A DNA stretch of 64,000 bases. Source: Promerops cafer (Eukaryota > Chordata > Aves > Passeriformes > Nectariniidae). The first letter of the stretch is position 1. Each line of letters begins with the position of its first letter. Made by a program: the position numbers and the translations under genes. Location of the stretch: contig VZSE01002721.1 of assembly GCA_013398275.1 (NCBI GenBank), positions 214,859 through 278,858 on the forward strand. The letters run 5' to 3'. The notes beneath the pieces were generated by a model. The model was not told where the DNA came from and made no database searches. It saw only the letters and a list, made by a program, of their open reading frames with translations. This document shows, in pieces, positions 25,850 to 37,819 of the stretch.

Positions 25850-26478
25850 GCTCGGCGTTTGGCGACAGGTCTGTTCCGTGGTGCCGCCCTGGGCATTCCC
25901 GAGCCGCCGGCGCTGCTCCCCGCCGGCCGCTGCAGCACCCGCACTGCCGGAGGGCCATCTTGCTTCTGTTTGACCCACAGGAAATTAAATGTACCGAGCC
26001 TAAGCCGTGGCCCACCTGAAGATGCCTAGGCGAGGAGTTTTAAAAGTTATTTTTGTTCGCTTTTCACGCAACACGCCGAAGGGCTCCGCTGCCGGAATCT
26101 TTCACGTTCAGCTTCTCTGGCAAGAGAGGCTCACCGAGCTCACCAGCCCGGCACGGCACGGCGGGAGGAGCAGCTCGCCCGGATCTACCCCGACCAGGGT
26201 CCCCGCGACCCAAGGCCGGGAGTAGGCGGCCGCCCTCGGGCGAGCCGCGGGGCAGGGCAAGCCCCGGCTCCCTCTCCGCACGCCTCCACCATGTTGTCTC
26301 GGTGCGCAGCGGCGCGGAGGAGGGACCGCCGCCGCCAACCCGGCTCCGCGGGGGCCGCCCGGCTCCTCCCCGCGGCCTCCGGTTCGGGCGCGGAGGCGCT
26401 GCCCCGGCCGGGAGGGGCGGTGATCCCGGCCCGGAGCGCATGGAGGGAAACACGGTGCGGAGGAGGGGCCACGGTGCC

Positions 26479-26765
26479 NNNNNNNNNNNNNNNNNNNNNN
26501 NNNNNNNNNNNNNNNNNNNNNNNNNNNNNNNNNNNNNNNNNNNNNNNNNNNNNNNNNNNNNNNNNNNNNNNNNNNNNNNNNNNNNNNNNNNNNNNNNNNN
26601 NNNNNNNNNNNNNNNNNNNNNNNNNNNNNNNNNNNNNNNNNNNNNNNNNNNNNNNNNNNNNNNNNNNNNNNNNNNNNNNNNNNNNNNNNNNNNNNNNNNN
26701 NNNNNNNNNNNNNNNNNNNNNNNNNNNNNNNNNNNNNNNNNNNNNNNNNNNNNNNNNNNNNNNNN
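26479..26765. other. assembly gap of 287 N
   Basis: Run of N within the CpG island. The flanks are very GC-rich and the right flank begins with a G-quadruplex motif, so a sequencing dropout is likely. Open frames that seem to cross it are artefacts. Confidence 1.
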
Positions 26766-26799
26766 GGCTGGGCGGGCTGCGTGGGGCGGGCTGCGGGGA
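26766..26799 (+). other. YES1: probable 3' end of untranslated YES1 exon 1
   Basis: The sequence after the gap runs to a strong donor, GGA|GTAAGT, with the splice at 26799/26800. Exon 1 would begin in or before the gap. A non-coding exon joining to 60009 leaves the Yes initiator 8 bases into exon 2, as expected for this family. Other donors in the missing bases are possible. Confidence 0.45.
26770..26798 (+). other. G-quadruplex motif
   Basis: Five runs of three or more G separated by loops of 1, 6, 1 and 4 bases satisfy the canonical quadruplex pattern on the + strand. If exon 1 ends at 26799 the motif would be in the 5' UTR of the transcript, right beside the splice donor. Confidence 0.75.
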
Positions 26800-28779
26800 G
26801 TAAGTTTGTGGGGAGGGCCCCGTGACCCCTGCTCGGCCCGGCTCCCCTCCCGGCCCTTGCCCGCCGGGCTGCCGCGGCCGCTGCTCGTCCCCCGGCGGTG
26901 GCGGCGTTCACCGCCCGGGCTGGTGTTCGGCGTGAGACGCTCCCGGCGCGGGGCTGGAGGATGTAATAGGGCAGAATTCAGGAATCGCCTGTAGCTTGGC
27001 CTGCGTGGTTTTACCTTCTATTAATTTTTCGTACCCCCGCCCCACTGTTCTGGTTTATATCCTATTATCGAGCCTGGAACACGACCGCTGTACATTTCTG
27101 ACTCATTAATTTAAATGTTCAATCATCACACTTCATCAAGGCTCCTTGTCTTCCTTACAGTTTTAAAAAAAATGTGTTGGACACACGCAGGCCCCTGTTC
27201 TGCGGAGTCTGCACATAACTTTCTGCTCTGTGTGGACCCGCAGGCTTGATGTGCTTAAAGTTGTGTGCTCAGGCCAAGGGCTAGCATGACTTCTCCAATA
27301 TTCAGTATAACAAATATGTGAAATTTATGATATGGTTATTTGTTATATTAATATGTCGACTTCTACGTGTCTTGTACGCATGTGGGTATGGTCCACTTGG
27401 CACTGGGAAAACTAGGACAGAAAGATTTCTGAAGCTCATGTTGTAAAGGTGTGTTGGGTGTACCTGCTGGATTTAACCCTTGGCAGAGGCCGGTCATTAA
27501 TGAAAAATTAGATGTTTGGATTTACTTAAAGTGGCAGAATGTTCCAAAATAAGTTTTGAAACTTGGAGTGTGTTGATAAAGAAAGTGTATTAGTTTTTAC
27601 TTAATAATTCATAGACAGCTAACTGATATTTCAGGCAGATTTTGCAAGTGAAATTGATCTTAAGTCAGGGGAGCCAGATGTGAAAGTTTACTTCAGAGTC
27701 TTTTTCTTTCCTTTTTGGAAAGTAAGACGTTGAAAAGGGATAAAATTGCCTTGTCAGTTACCTTTGCAGTACCTCTGTTGGTAGGTAGCACAGTCCAGCC
27801 ATAACCATGTTTTTGTAGGCTGCACAGAAGTAAGAACGTTTCCTTTCCAAACAACAAAACCTTGCACTTCCATTCTTATTTCTGATGTGTATCTGTAAAT
27901 TTAGTTATAAGAGGTTCCTACTGAGCATAAGCATAGAGTGGAGACTGCGTGTGTTTTGCACAGCCAGGGTGTTGTTAATTTTGGGACAAGGTAGCATCTG
28001 TGGTGGCAACAGAGACAGCAGCATGGGCAATGTGCTTCTGCTTAATTTCAAAGAAAAAGATCCAGTGGTACCAGGTGTAACAGTAGTTACTAGCAGCAAT
28101 TGCCAGTAATTAATTATTCCATGTGCTTTGTTAGCTTTATTTCTTTAACGGGTGCAGCTCAAATAGAGCTATAATCTCTGTGTGCCATCAGGCGCTCTAA
28201 TAACTCTTCTGGCTGTTAGAAGATTTCAAATAAATTTGGCAGCAGAGGTCTCCCAGGTGAGCAGTTTCTACAAAATTTCTGGAAGTAGGGAAGCCAGGTA
28301 GAATGGCGCTTTTAACCTGCACACCAGAGAGTTCATGGCAACGCTTACCTCAAACTGAAAGTTGATGCAGGAAATGAGGCCTCCCTGGTTTTGCTGCTTG
28401 CAGAGCTACTGGTCCAGTTTTCAGTAGTTAGTTAATACCTGAACCTCAGTACCATTCTGTCTGGAATGAGACTTGTGAGCCCAAGGTAGCTTTAATTTGT
28501 ATTTTTGTATTATAATGAGAGATTTTTACGGTAATATTTGTTACTCAACAACAGTTCTTTGGGTACAAACCAAATGAATGGAATTGAAAGTATACTTAAA
28601 TTGCTGCATTATTTTGAAATAGCTGGAAAAATACTTAATACATTCTTGCTGTGCTGCATAATGTGTAATGGAATTATTGAAAAACTTCACAGAATAGGGG
28701 TTTCTATCAATATTCATTCAACAGAGCAGAGAACTATTCTTCTGCACTAAAGAAGTGAGCTTTATTTTGAGCTTTGTGC

Positions 28780-28920
28780 ACTTCTGCAGCTCCTGAAGAA
28801 TGAAATCGTCGCTCTGTTCGGCGTGATAAATTATGGCCGTCATGTGACAGCGATGCAAAAGTCTGCACTGTGGCACATGGCAGATTATGTGGTCAAAGTT
28901 TACTTTATGAACAAACTGGC
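28780..28920. promoter_or_regulatory. candidate conserved enhancer in intron 1
   Basis: Six CpG dinucleotides survive within about 55 bases (28806-28852) in a CpG-poor intron. They surround stacked factor-binding words: a homeodomain-like TAAATTATGG (28828-28837), a palindromic E-box GTCATGTGAC (28839-28848, MITF/TFE/USF type) and a POU-like ATGCAAA (28853-28859). No repeat or coding frame explains the block. Function is inferred from composition only. Confidence 0.35.
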
Positions 28921-31683
28921 TGCATGGTTTTACTTTTCCATATGCGCTACCTGTGGACAAAAGCTGTATATTTTCAATAGATAATTCCTTGTGTTCAAAA
29001 CATTAGTTAAAAGAAATACATTCTTTCATCCATATTCCCTACTTGCATCCAACTGTTTTGCCGCATAGTTTGATCACAGTTGGAGTAAGATACCTTGATG
29101 TTAATTTAAAAAATGGTGTCAGTACTAACACAAAAGCCACTTTAGGAATGCGTCCTTATTCTGCTGTGTGGCATCAAGCAGCCTTTTTCAGGTAGGACAC
29201 ATTCTGTGAGTACATACACAGCCTGTGATTTCTGTGGAGTCGTTCTGAAAGGTTTTGGGCTTCTAGTACTGAAAGTCCTGTGCCTGTTGATGGAACAGAT
29301 TGGTCCGTGAGGGAGAACTGCAGTTTCTTTAACTACTACAGAATGGGTTAGTTTTTGTCTTGGAGGAGCCACCTCCAAATACAAGTAGATAACTCTCAGG
29401 ATTTATTTCATTTCTGTTCTCCTTGAGAGTGCCAGTAGGAGGCTGTTTTATAGTGATGGATTTTATTATGTGGTAACCACTATTTTTTATAATTTTTTAA
29501 AATATGAACTACTTTACAATTGCCATATGGGAACTTCTTTCAGTCACTGCAATCCCTGGCTGCGTTCACACCAATGATTAGAGCTGTAAGGTTCCAGATT
29601 GTATCACCAATTGCCAGGTATTGAAGTTAAACCTGGACAACTTCCCGTTGAGTTTAGTAGGAAAAAAGTAATATTGAAAAGATGCTGTTAACTAATTGTT
29701 GGACAAGTTTAATTTTAGGTTATAAGAGGTCATTCTTACTGCCCTTTGCCGTTATGGGAGTTTATCCTTGATGGTGCCAGTGCATCACAACAGCAACTGG
29801 CACCAAAGTAAGTTATTGAAATGAGTGGGACTGCACCCTTAGGTAAAGTTAACAGGCACGGCTGATTGCAGGATCAGAGATCAAGATGAGAGTAACTTTA
29901 ATGCTAGAAATTGAGTAAGTAAACGCTACTACTTATGCATGAGTTTTGTTCCCTTTAGATTTAAACACGTATTCTTTGAAAATGTAAAGGGTAGCTGGAA
30001 ATAGGGTAGGAAACGCTCTCTGTTGTCATTTTGGGTAGGCACCGCATAGAGCACTGGGTTTCATGCTGTGTCCTGTAAGTCCGTGGACCACAGCCATGCA
30101 CAGCTGAAGTCAGGCCCTCGAGCTGGACTTCTAGCTAGCCTGGCTTGTATCCGAGCCCATAGCTCAGTGGGAAGGATCCTGCTGTAGAGATCATCACTAA
30201 CTGCATATAAGGCTGTGTTGACTGTTGTGGCCAAGACTGGGGTTTTGTTTCGATTTTTCTTGACTGTAGTATTAGGTAATGTTATAGAGCATGGTTGGAG
30301 AATGCTGAGGAAGTAAAACCTCAGACTGGAATAATTTGTATTTTAGCTTCTTGAACACTGTTAGTTGTTGAGTAGGGAATTGGATACCTTTTTTTGCTAA
30401 CCTGGCTGTATTTTATCTTTGTATTTTTGGAAGGCAAATGCTTATAGTAGTGTTACATGAAACTTTAGTAAGTATCAATATTGACTGCACCTATATCTTA
30501 AATGTTTATGTAAATTTTGAATTCTGATGGTGCTACTGAACATCAAATAATTTGTCTTTCGACTTGTCACTTCAGGGAGATGAAAAACTTCTATGGCTTA
30601 AGATGTTTCAGTGGTGTTCTTCACACCAGAAGTCTAGAGAAGTCTGGGCAAAATAAATGATTTTCCAGAAGTGATGCCCTTTTGAAATTTTAGAGTTATC
30701 TAGACCAGGCTTACAAGAATGAATAACTTTATTTAACACCATTGACAGTGAAGTTGAGTAAACACACCCACATAAGTAAATCTTTGTAAGGCCTTTAACT
30801 TTGTTTTGGAGAAACTTTCAGGAGAATTTTGTGGCATTAATCACACATTGAAACTCAGTCTTTGTATTGGAGGAGTTTGATTTAGTAGGATTAAGTTCCT
30901 TTGCACATGCCCAAAGCACTCTCTAGTGTTGCAAAACTGAGGCAGTAGTAGTGTTTTTGTGAATTATGGAGTATAAATGCAGTCAGGCCTCAGGTATGCT
31001 TCCCAGGACTGACAGCCCCTGTAGAAAAGAAGGGTCAGAGTGGAGGATGGTGTTCATGTTCCAAATGTTTGCCCATAGTTCAGACAAACATTTTGATGGT
31101 GCATACAAACTTCAGAAATAAAATAAAGTATCTGGACTGAAGGTTTTGAAATTTTCAGCCCTACCTAATGGCTTCACAACTGTAAGAAAAGGTAGTGCTT
31201 GTGTGAGGTATTTAAAGAGTAATTAGAGGGTGCTATGAATCTCTTGTGTATTGCAATTGTATTGCATTGTAACTGTTTTGGCAGTCAGCCAGGAAAGGGA
31301 GACTTAAAACAAATTAATAGTGAACAATCCAGTTTTAATAAGTTATTTTAAGTATGGTTAGATAACAACATTAATATTTATGCTTGAAGTGTGACAAAGG
31401 AAAAACAGGTTTGAGTTGTTAAGTGTATCTTCTTGCTTTTCAAGAATATTTTATTGGAAACTAAAATCATGACTAACACTTGTAGCCACAGAAGAGTAGA
31501 AGAAAAGCCCTCTAAGTTCTTCTCTTTCTTTACATACTCTTCGTGTTTCTGGTTGATTTTTACCAGCTCAGCCTGTTCAACATAAATACTTTATTTTGCC
31601 AGTAATAGTACCCCAAAGTCCAGAAGCTGAAAGACTGCACCAAGGACAGCTTGGCCACAGGCTTTCCTAATTCTTAGGCTTCC

Positions 31684-31709
31684 TTCCTGAGCATCCTTCC
31701 TGAGCATCC
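31684..31709. repeat. 13-bp tandem duplication
   Basis: TTCCTGAGCATCC occurs twice head to tail without mismatch, followed by a degenerate partial third copy. Confidence 0.8.
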
Positions 31710-34700
31710 ATCTTCCCATCCTGAGTATAGCCCAGCATTTCAGATGGTGGGGGCCCGTGGTGAACCTCTGGTCTAACTCAGAGGTGTTTGGGCTTGATGG
31801 ACTTCTGGCCTAATTAATAAAAACTGGCCTTTAATAGGCTTAATATGTGCCTCACAGATGAACGATGCTTTTAAGGTTTTTAAAGTATGCTTCACTGAAA
31901 AATGAATATAAAATTAACGTCTAGAAAATATTATTGTTTTCAAAGTGCACATTTATCTGAAACTAGCATTTGTTTGCCAAACTTAGGAAAGAAAACATTA
32001 TCAAAACTGAGGCTGAGGGAGGAAATTTAAAAATAAATGCAAAAGTTCTATATTTCATTGTAAAGTGTTAAAAACAAATCACCACGATTAGTCATACCTC
32101 TTTTTAGTTCTCTTGTACCTCCTTTCTTCGCCATGATTTTGATCTGTTTTCCTGAAGGTCTGCAGTTTGAGATTAAAACCTTACATTACTGATTCCCAAA
32201 CCGAGGCCTTCAGAAGAATATTAACGGAAAAAATATGTAGTGCTTCAGTTAGAAGTTGATCAGACTTAGTCTTTGAGAAACACAGAGGTGTGACGTTTAT
32301 GTCTGAAATTTGTATAAAACAGGGATCTTCAAACATCTTAAAAAATTGCAGATCTGCACCAAACCTAGTAGCAAAGTTCACATTTTTAAAATCTGTAAAA
32401 ACACGGCATTTATATTCATGTGAAGTCTAAGCAAGGGTGAGATGAAATGGGAGGAAAGCTTATGGTGATAAAAGCAAGTGGTTTGAGTCCTTCTTCCTGT
32501 ACCTTCTTGAGTTGAAAACAGAACGTGCCAGCAGAACATTTTGCGACTTCTGGTGTTTTGTTGATACCTAGTATTTAATGTTTGTGACCAGCTCCGATTG
32601 CGGTAGTTCAGTTGAAATAATCCACATTTCCTTAGAGATGTGAACTTGTAGCGATGCTCTGATGAAGCTGAGAACATACTTAGTAATGCATCTTATGAGC
32701 TCGTAGGTAATTTCTCCTAATAGAAAATCCTGCAATACTTCAGTGACAGGTGAACGTGAAAATATGGATTTTTGTCTTCTTTTCCTAATGCAAATTTTTG
32801 CAAGGATTAAATAAGTTCCTTAAGGCAAAGACCGTTCTCTGCTCTGTGTGATGACTAGCCCAGGTGAGTTGTGTGTCATTCTTAAAAGAAGGCTGTCCCT
32901 TACTGAATGGGGATAGAAGACTTGTCGTTTTCTTGATTGTTTGGGGTTTTTTATCCTAAATCTCAACAAAGCTTCTCTTTGATGCACATGTTCTTTAACT
33001 GAAGCCTGCTGAAAGAGCAGTTGTTATAAATCAGACTGGAAGTCTATCTAGTCAAATATCTGTTGTCTTGATTTTTTTTTTTTTTTTCCTATCCACTCCA
33101 TTCAGGATAAATTCTTAATGTCTCAAGTAAAAGTTTTTGGAGGTTTAGTTAGAGGCTAGTTTTCAGAATGGGTGCTTTGAGCAACAGATTCTGCCAGATT
33201 CTCATTCTGCCTGTCCTAAATAAAAAGTATTCCAGTTTTTTCCCGCAGCAGTGTCTTAAAATGTAAGTGTGCTCTCTGGCTTCTGAGACATGTGATATAT
33301 GGGACTTTTGCCAAAGCATGTTCTTTAGTTTTGTTTTCTTGGGATTCCCCCGCCATGTATTTTGGAATAGAAGTTACATTATAGAATGACAAAACCCTTA
33401 AAGCAAAGAGAGGATGGGTTTATTTGGCTGATACTGATGTTAAATATTTGTTTAATGGATGATTAAAGGTTATAATAGCATTGGCTACATCAGCTCATCC
33501 ATACCTAACTGAAAAACATTCACTGGGGAGAGAAAAAGAGTATATTAGTTTCACTGTAGACAGCCATGTTGAATTCTATTTTCATAGTTAAGTTAAATAT
33601 TCTAGTTAAGGACACTTAGAGCAAAGAGCAAAATACTATTCCTTTTGAAAACAATTATCCATGAAGAAAAGTGAAGGGAAAACAAGGATAATTCCTGAGA
33701 TGTTACTACTAGTCAGTTGGGGAAATTTTCTTGAGTAATATTTGTTTTCTTAAGCCTGAGAAGTAGGCATTTTATTAACATTCTGTAGTTGGTGGGGTAA
33801 AAAGGGTTACGTGGTTTTATTTGCTGGGTTTTAAGGTGTTTTTTTTGCTTTTGTTGTTGTTTTTATGTGGCTCTAAGTGAGAGAGCAAAATGCAAGTACC
33901 AAATTTTCGGCTTCAGAACACACAAAAATTAAATGCTAACTGTATATGGCTTTAGAGGCTAGGATGCAATAGTAATATGGGTACCTTTTATTTTACTTTC
34001 AAGTACAATTCTGTACTGTATTTTAAGTACAGCTACACACTTAAGACACAATTCATAAATCATAGTGATTGAGGCTATTTAAAGTAATAAGCTTTCAAAA
34101 TACCTTGCTGAATAACTGCACATTATGTAATTTGCTAAAGATATCAATCTTTTTCATTTTAGGAATTATTCCTTAGCTTGTACACTGTAGAAACCGTAGA
34201 ACTGATTGATTCAGGCTATCATGATGTACGTAAAATGAGACAAGTGTTAGTTTATAGATGAAAAATTATTTCCCTGGAAACGTTTGACTTGTTCATGCAT
34301 AGTAGGTGTATTTAAATATTCTGGAATTCATTTGCATTGGTTATGAAATCTAGGGCTCTTTGATTACCTCCTCTTCCCTTTTGCTTAGGTCTGACATATC
34401 ATCAGAATACTATTTAAATCTGATGCATACATGGTGAAATCATAGCCAAGTTAATACGTGACTTACATTAACAAGCATGACGCCTTTATTTTATATGGTT
34501 ATTTTAAATTACTATTTTACCTCAGACTTACACTTGGGCTTCTTCATTCTTTTCCTAAAGAAAGAGGTTGAGCCTTACTAGTCAGTAAGATATATTGAGT
34601 CTACATATTAGGTTTACACTAATCCTGTTAGCTTTTTGCCAGGGGCATGGAATTTCTGTGTGTATATTTAATGTAATAATAATTCTCCTAAGCCATCTAC

Positions 34701-36113
34701 ATAATTATTTAAGGAATGAAAGTGCAATTTCTGTGCAAGACATTTTTATTTCTTCCTAGTTGTGTTCAGTGGCATTTGAAGGGAAATTCTGATTGAAATT
34801 CATATAAATAAACCAGTGTTACATTTTAAAGTACAGGTTAATATGTTGCTTCCTAGATCAGGAATATAGATATAGAGGGCAATAATTCTAGTGCAAACTA
34901 CATTTTGCTTTAAATCTGATAGATTTATTTAGAAAAGAGAATATGAGTTTCAGTTTGTGAATCATTTTTGGTCACCACAACCTCTAAGGCATTAGAATGG
35001 ATAGATCCCATACTTCCAAGTTTTTTTTTTCTTTGAAAATAGCAACAAAAAAATCTTTCCTCTGTAATTTAACCTTGTGTTCCCTAAATGTTTCTAATAT
35101 TTTAGTGAACTGGTATCTAGATAACACTGAGGGGGGTGGAATATTCTTTACACTTGCAACAGCTTATGTTACTTTAGATATTTGGGTATTCAAATTCTGA
35201 TTTCAGGTGGTTATGAATTAGCTCTGCCAGTTTGGTGTTTTAAATTTGTTTAAAGTTTTGGTGTCTAACAACATAGTTTGAATATGTTTTAAAATTCAGT
35301 ATAGGTTATCCTAAAAGTAAATCTGTGTCTTTCTAGAAATTTCAGTTAAAAAAAAAATTCCACTTAAAACAAAAACTCCACAGAAAAAAATTTCTCCACT
35401 TCAAATGTTAAAAAAAATGCCATCAGAAGGGTAACTTACTCTTATAACTATATACAACATGTATTCAGTCAGGGTATGACTTAATTTGGCTTCATAGGTC
35501 TATTGTACTCTATTTTTGCTGTTATACAAATTGTTAGAAGTAAACATTGTTTACTGCATTATGTGCAGTACTGTGTAGCCAGGTAACCAGGTAATTTATG
35601 TGATGGAATCAAACTATATTTAGGCCAACAGCGTAACTTGCAAAAACTTCAGAGGCTGTCGATTTATCACAGCCTAAGAAGTTCTTGAGGAAACCCTGAT
35701 TGCTCTGATGGAAAATTGAAAAGTTTGCAAGTGTTACTGCTGCAGGATTTCTACAGCTTGGAAACCATGCTGTTAAGCTGTTGCTTCTCTTAAAATATTT
35801 CCTAGATTTGATGGATTTTTACTTTTCCCTCGAGTTCCCCTGAAACTGAAAGCCAAAGCAGATGCAGATAGTACAGTTTTACTGTCAGAATATCTGAATG
35901 GGATCATTCCCCTTAAAACCATTGCCATGTAAAATAACTTCTCAGATGCTTTAAACTGAAATGGAAATTCGACTTTTTTTCCTTTTTAAAAGGTTTGTGT
36001 CAGGGTAGTTTGTCTGGAGCATTTTTTGGCTAATTAGGAACTGGAAAATCTGAACCTGTTTTTATTCACAGATATTTTAGCTCTGCTATTCTAGGATGTG
36101 ATCCTTTTTCACA

Positions 36114-36147
36114 CTGAAGTCAAGTGCAAAATTCCCCTTGACTTCAG
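36114..36147. repeat. perfect 11-bp inverted repeat, 12-base loop
   Basis: CTGAAGTCAAG and CTTGACTTCAG are exact complements. The following 'gggagagctggattagc' and 'tttacac' resemble words found in old dispersed amniote repeats ('ttgacttcaatgggagc' type), so this may be a decayed interspersed element rather than a functional hairpin. Confidence 0.5.
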
Positions 36148-37490
36148 GGAGAGCTGGATTAGCTTTACACAAAAGGACTAAATCGTCCTCTGGGATAAGT
36201 GGAGGCAACTCTATTGAAGTAGACTTCATTAGAGTGTAAAATGAAGACAAAAAAAGTGTTGCCTGCCTTAACAGGCAGTGAAATTGGATCTGTTAGCTCA
36301 AACAGTTAATTTAGCAGTTGAATCAAAGATTTTTGCCCTTTTTCAATTAGATTGTAGTTATATTAGTTCACTGCATTGAGCAGTGAATAATGTGTCACTT
36401 AACCTTGACTACAAGTATTTTACAGAAACTAGAATCTCTTTATGAACCTCTTTGTGTGGCATAAGAATTATCATGAGAAAACAAACACTTGGTAAACGTT
36501 AAGCAAACTTTTGAGGAGTTTATCCTTAAGCAGATGAAAGGAATCTGTTTGAATTGCTGTATAAATCTGGGCTTTATATGACAGCTTGTGAGGTTTGGGG
36601 AGCCTTGTTTGTATTTTCAGCCTCAGGCTGGCATCTTGAGTGGCTTTATGTAGTCTTGCTGAGGTGAGAAGTGGGTAATTCATTTACACCGAAAATTGAA
36701 CTGGATGTTATCTCATGTGTTTGCTGGTGATCCCATTGAGTTCCACAGTAGACAGTAGTGCCTTTGGCATCTTCCACTAGTGCTTTACACAACGGTATCT
36801 GTTTTGCGTACACAAATGATGAAGAAATAATATTTGACAAATGAACTCAAATGTAGTGATTATTTGTGTAATACTCTGCTATACTTGTTGTAGAATGTAT
36901 CATTTGCACTCTTGCGTATCAAGTTTTTCTTCCAGTGCTTCTGGTATCTGTTGGAATCATGAATTAATTCAACTGTCTGTGTGATTATTATGACCTAAGC
37001 ACTTTCTGTATGGGTTTCTTGTACTTAGTCTTTAAAATTTCACAAGGGGAAGGGGGATGGGAGCATTGTAATCTCCTTAGAATAATTTGAGAATGAGCCC
37101 TTAAATTCTGCCCTGCATTTCTTTGTTAACATTTCAGAGGTGAAATAAAATCTGCTCCCTAGGAATCTTCACAGAGCTCTTAGCTGTTTAACATATATAG
37201 CTCTGGGAAAAAACCCTTCACAAGTAACTGTTGCTGCAATACTTTGCTGGTGTTAAGGGGTTAAGTAGTAAACTGAAATTCTCTGAAACACTTGAGATGC
37301 TAAATTTACAAAACAAGACAGGAGAACTGTTTTAAGATTAGTCATAGTTAGGAAGCTTATTGAAGCACCGGCATCTTCCTGGATACATCCTGTACTTTTG
37401 TGTCTTCAGCCTGCTTCATCTATTCATGGTCCTAACTGCTTTTTGGATTTTAGAAACTCTTGCTGCAACTTCTTTGTGACTAAGACGCAT

Positions 37491-37819
37491 TGTCAATGAG
37501 TCTGGTCCTCCCCATGCCAGCCAACTGCCCCCTTGTCTCCGTTTGGGAGGAAGTGAGTTTTTTGAGAAGTTTTAGTTAAACCAATCAGTGGTCAGATTCG
37601 AATATTGACACCTGGTGTGACCACTGAAGACGTGAGTCACCTCTGAAGACACACGGGGTTAAAAGCAGAGATTTCCCAGAGTTCGCGCTCTTTCGCCCGT
37701 GGTAGCCCAGGGAGTGGCACCGTCTCTTCCCCCGCCCGGCCACATGGCTGGGTGGGGGAGGGAGCCATGGAGGCCCAGGCTGAGGTAGGCCGGAGCCCCG
37801 GAGAGAGAGAAGGTGGAAN
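37491..37819 (+). mobile_element. LTR-like retroelement fragment
   Basis: A GC- and CpG-rich block in AT-rich intron begins near TGTCAATGAG and shows LTR promoter order on the + strand: a CCAAT box (37581), an AP-1-like GTGAGTCAC (37632-37640), a TTAAAAG TATA-like box (37659), then a GC-rich 'gcgctctttcgcccgtgg', 'cagggagtggcaccgtctc' and 'gccatggaggcccaggctg' typical of R/U5. I recall similar sequence as a bird ERV LTR, but the family name is uncertain. The block ends abruptly at a single N (37819), so the true 3' end may be missing. No retroviral coding sequence is attached. Confidence 0.5.

Larger units (their letters stand above)
25850..27000 (+). promoter_or_regulatory. YES1: CpG island, probable YES1 promoter and exon 1
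   Basis: CpG density rises sharply around 25850 and falls around 27000 in an otherwise AT-rich window. This is the only CpG island seen, and it lies on the 5' side of the YES1 first coding exon. Src-family genes commonly have untranslated first exons in such islands followed by a long intron, which fits. GC-box words (GGGCGG type) occur near 26412, 26770 and 26785. There is no TATA box. The transcription start cannot be fixed because 287 bases are missing. Assignment to YES1 rests on position and orientation. Confidence 0.8.

Noticed and set aside
1..26000. ADCYAP1 exons in the upstream region
   Set aside because: Expected divergent neighbour by human synteny, but no PACAP precursor segment is visible on either strand.
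26053..26994. Long open frames across the CpG island on both strands
   Set aside because: They pass through 287 undetermined bases, and GC-rich DNA has few stops; most are artefacts.
29772..29805. 10-bp inverted repeat TGGTGCCAGT / ACTGGCACCA with 14-base loop
   Set aside because: By rough count, about one such 10-bp palindrome is expected by chance in 64 kb, and no context supports a role.
30155..30215. tRNA-like start 'catagctcagtgggaagg'
   Set aside because: An A-box-like word is present, but no B box or acceptor pairing follows, so it is neither a tRNA gene nor a second SINE.
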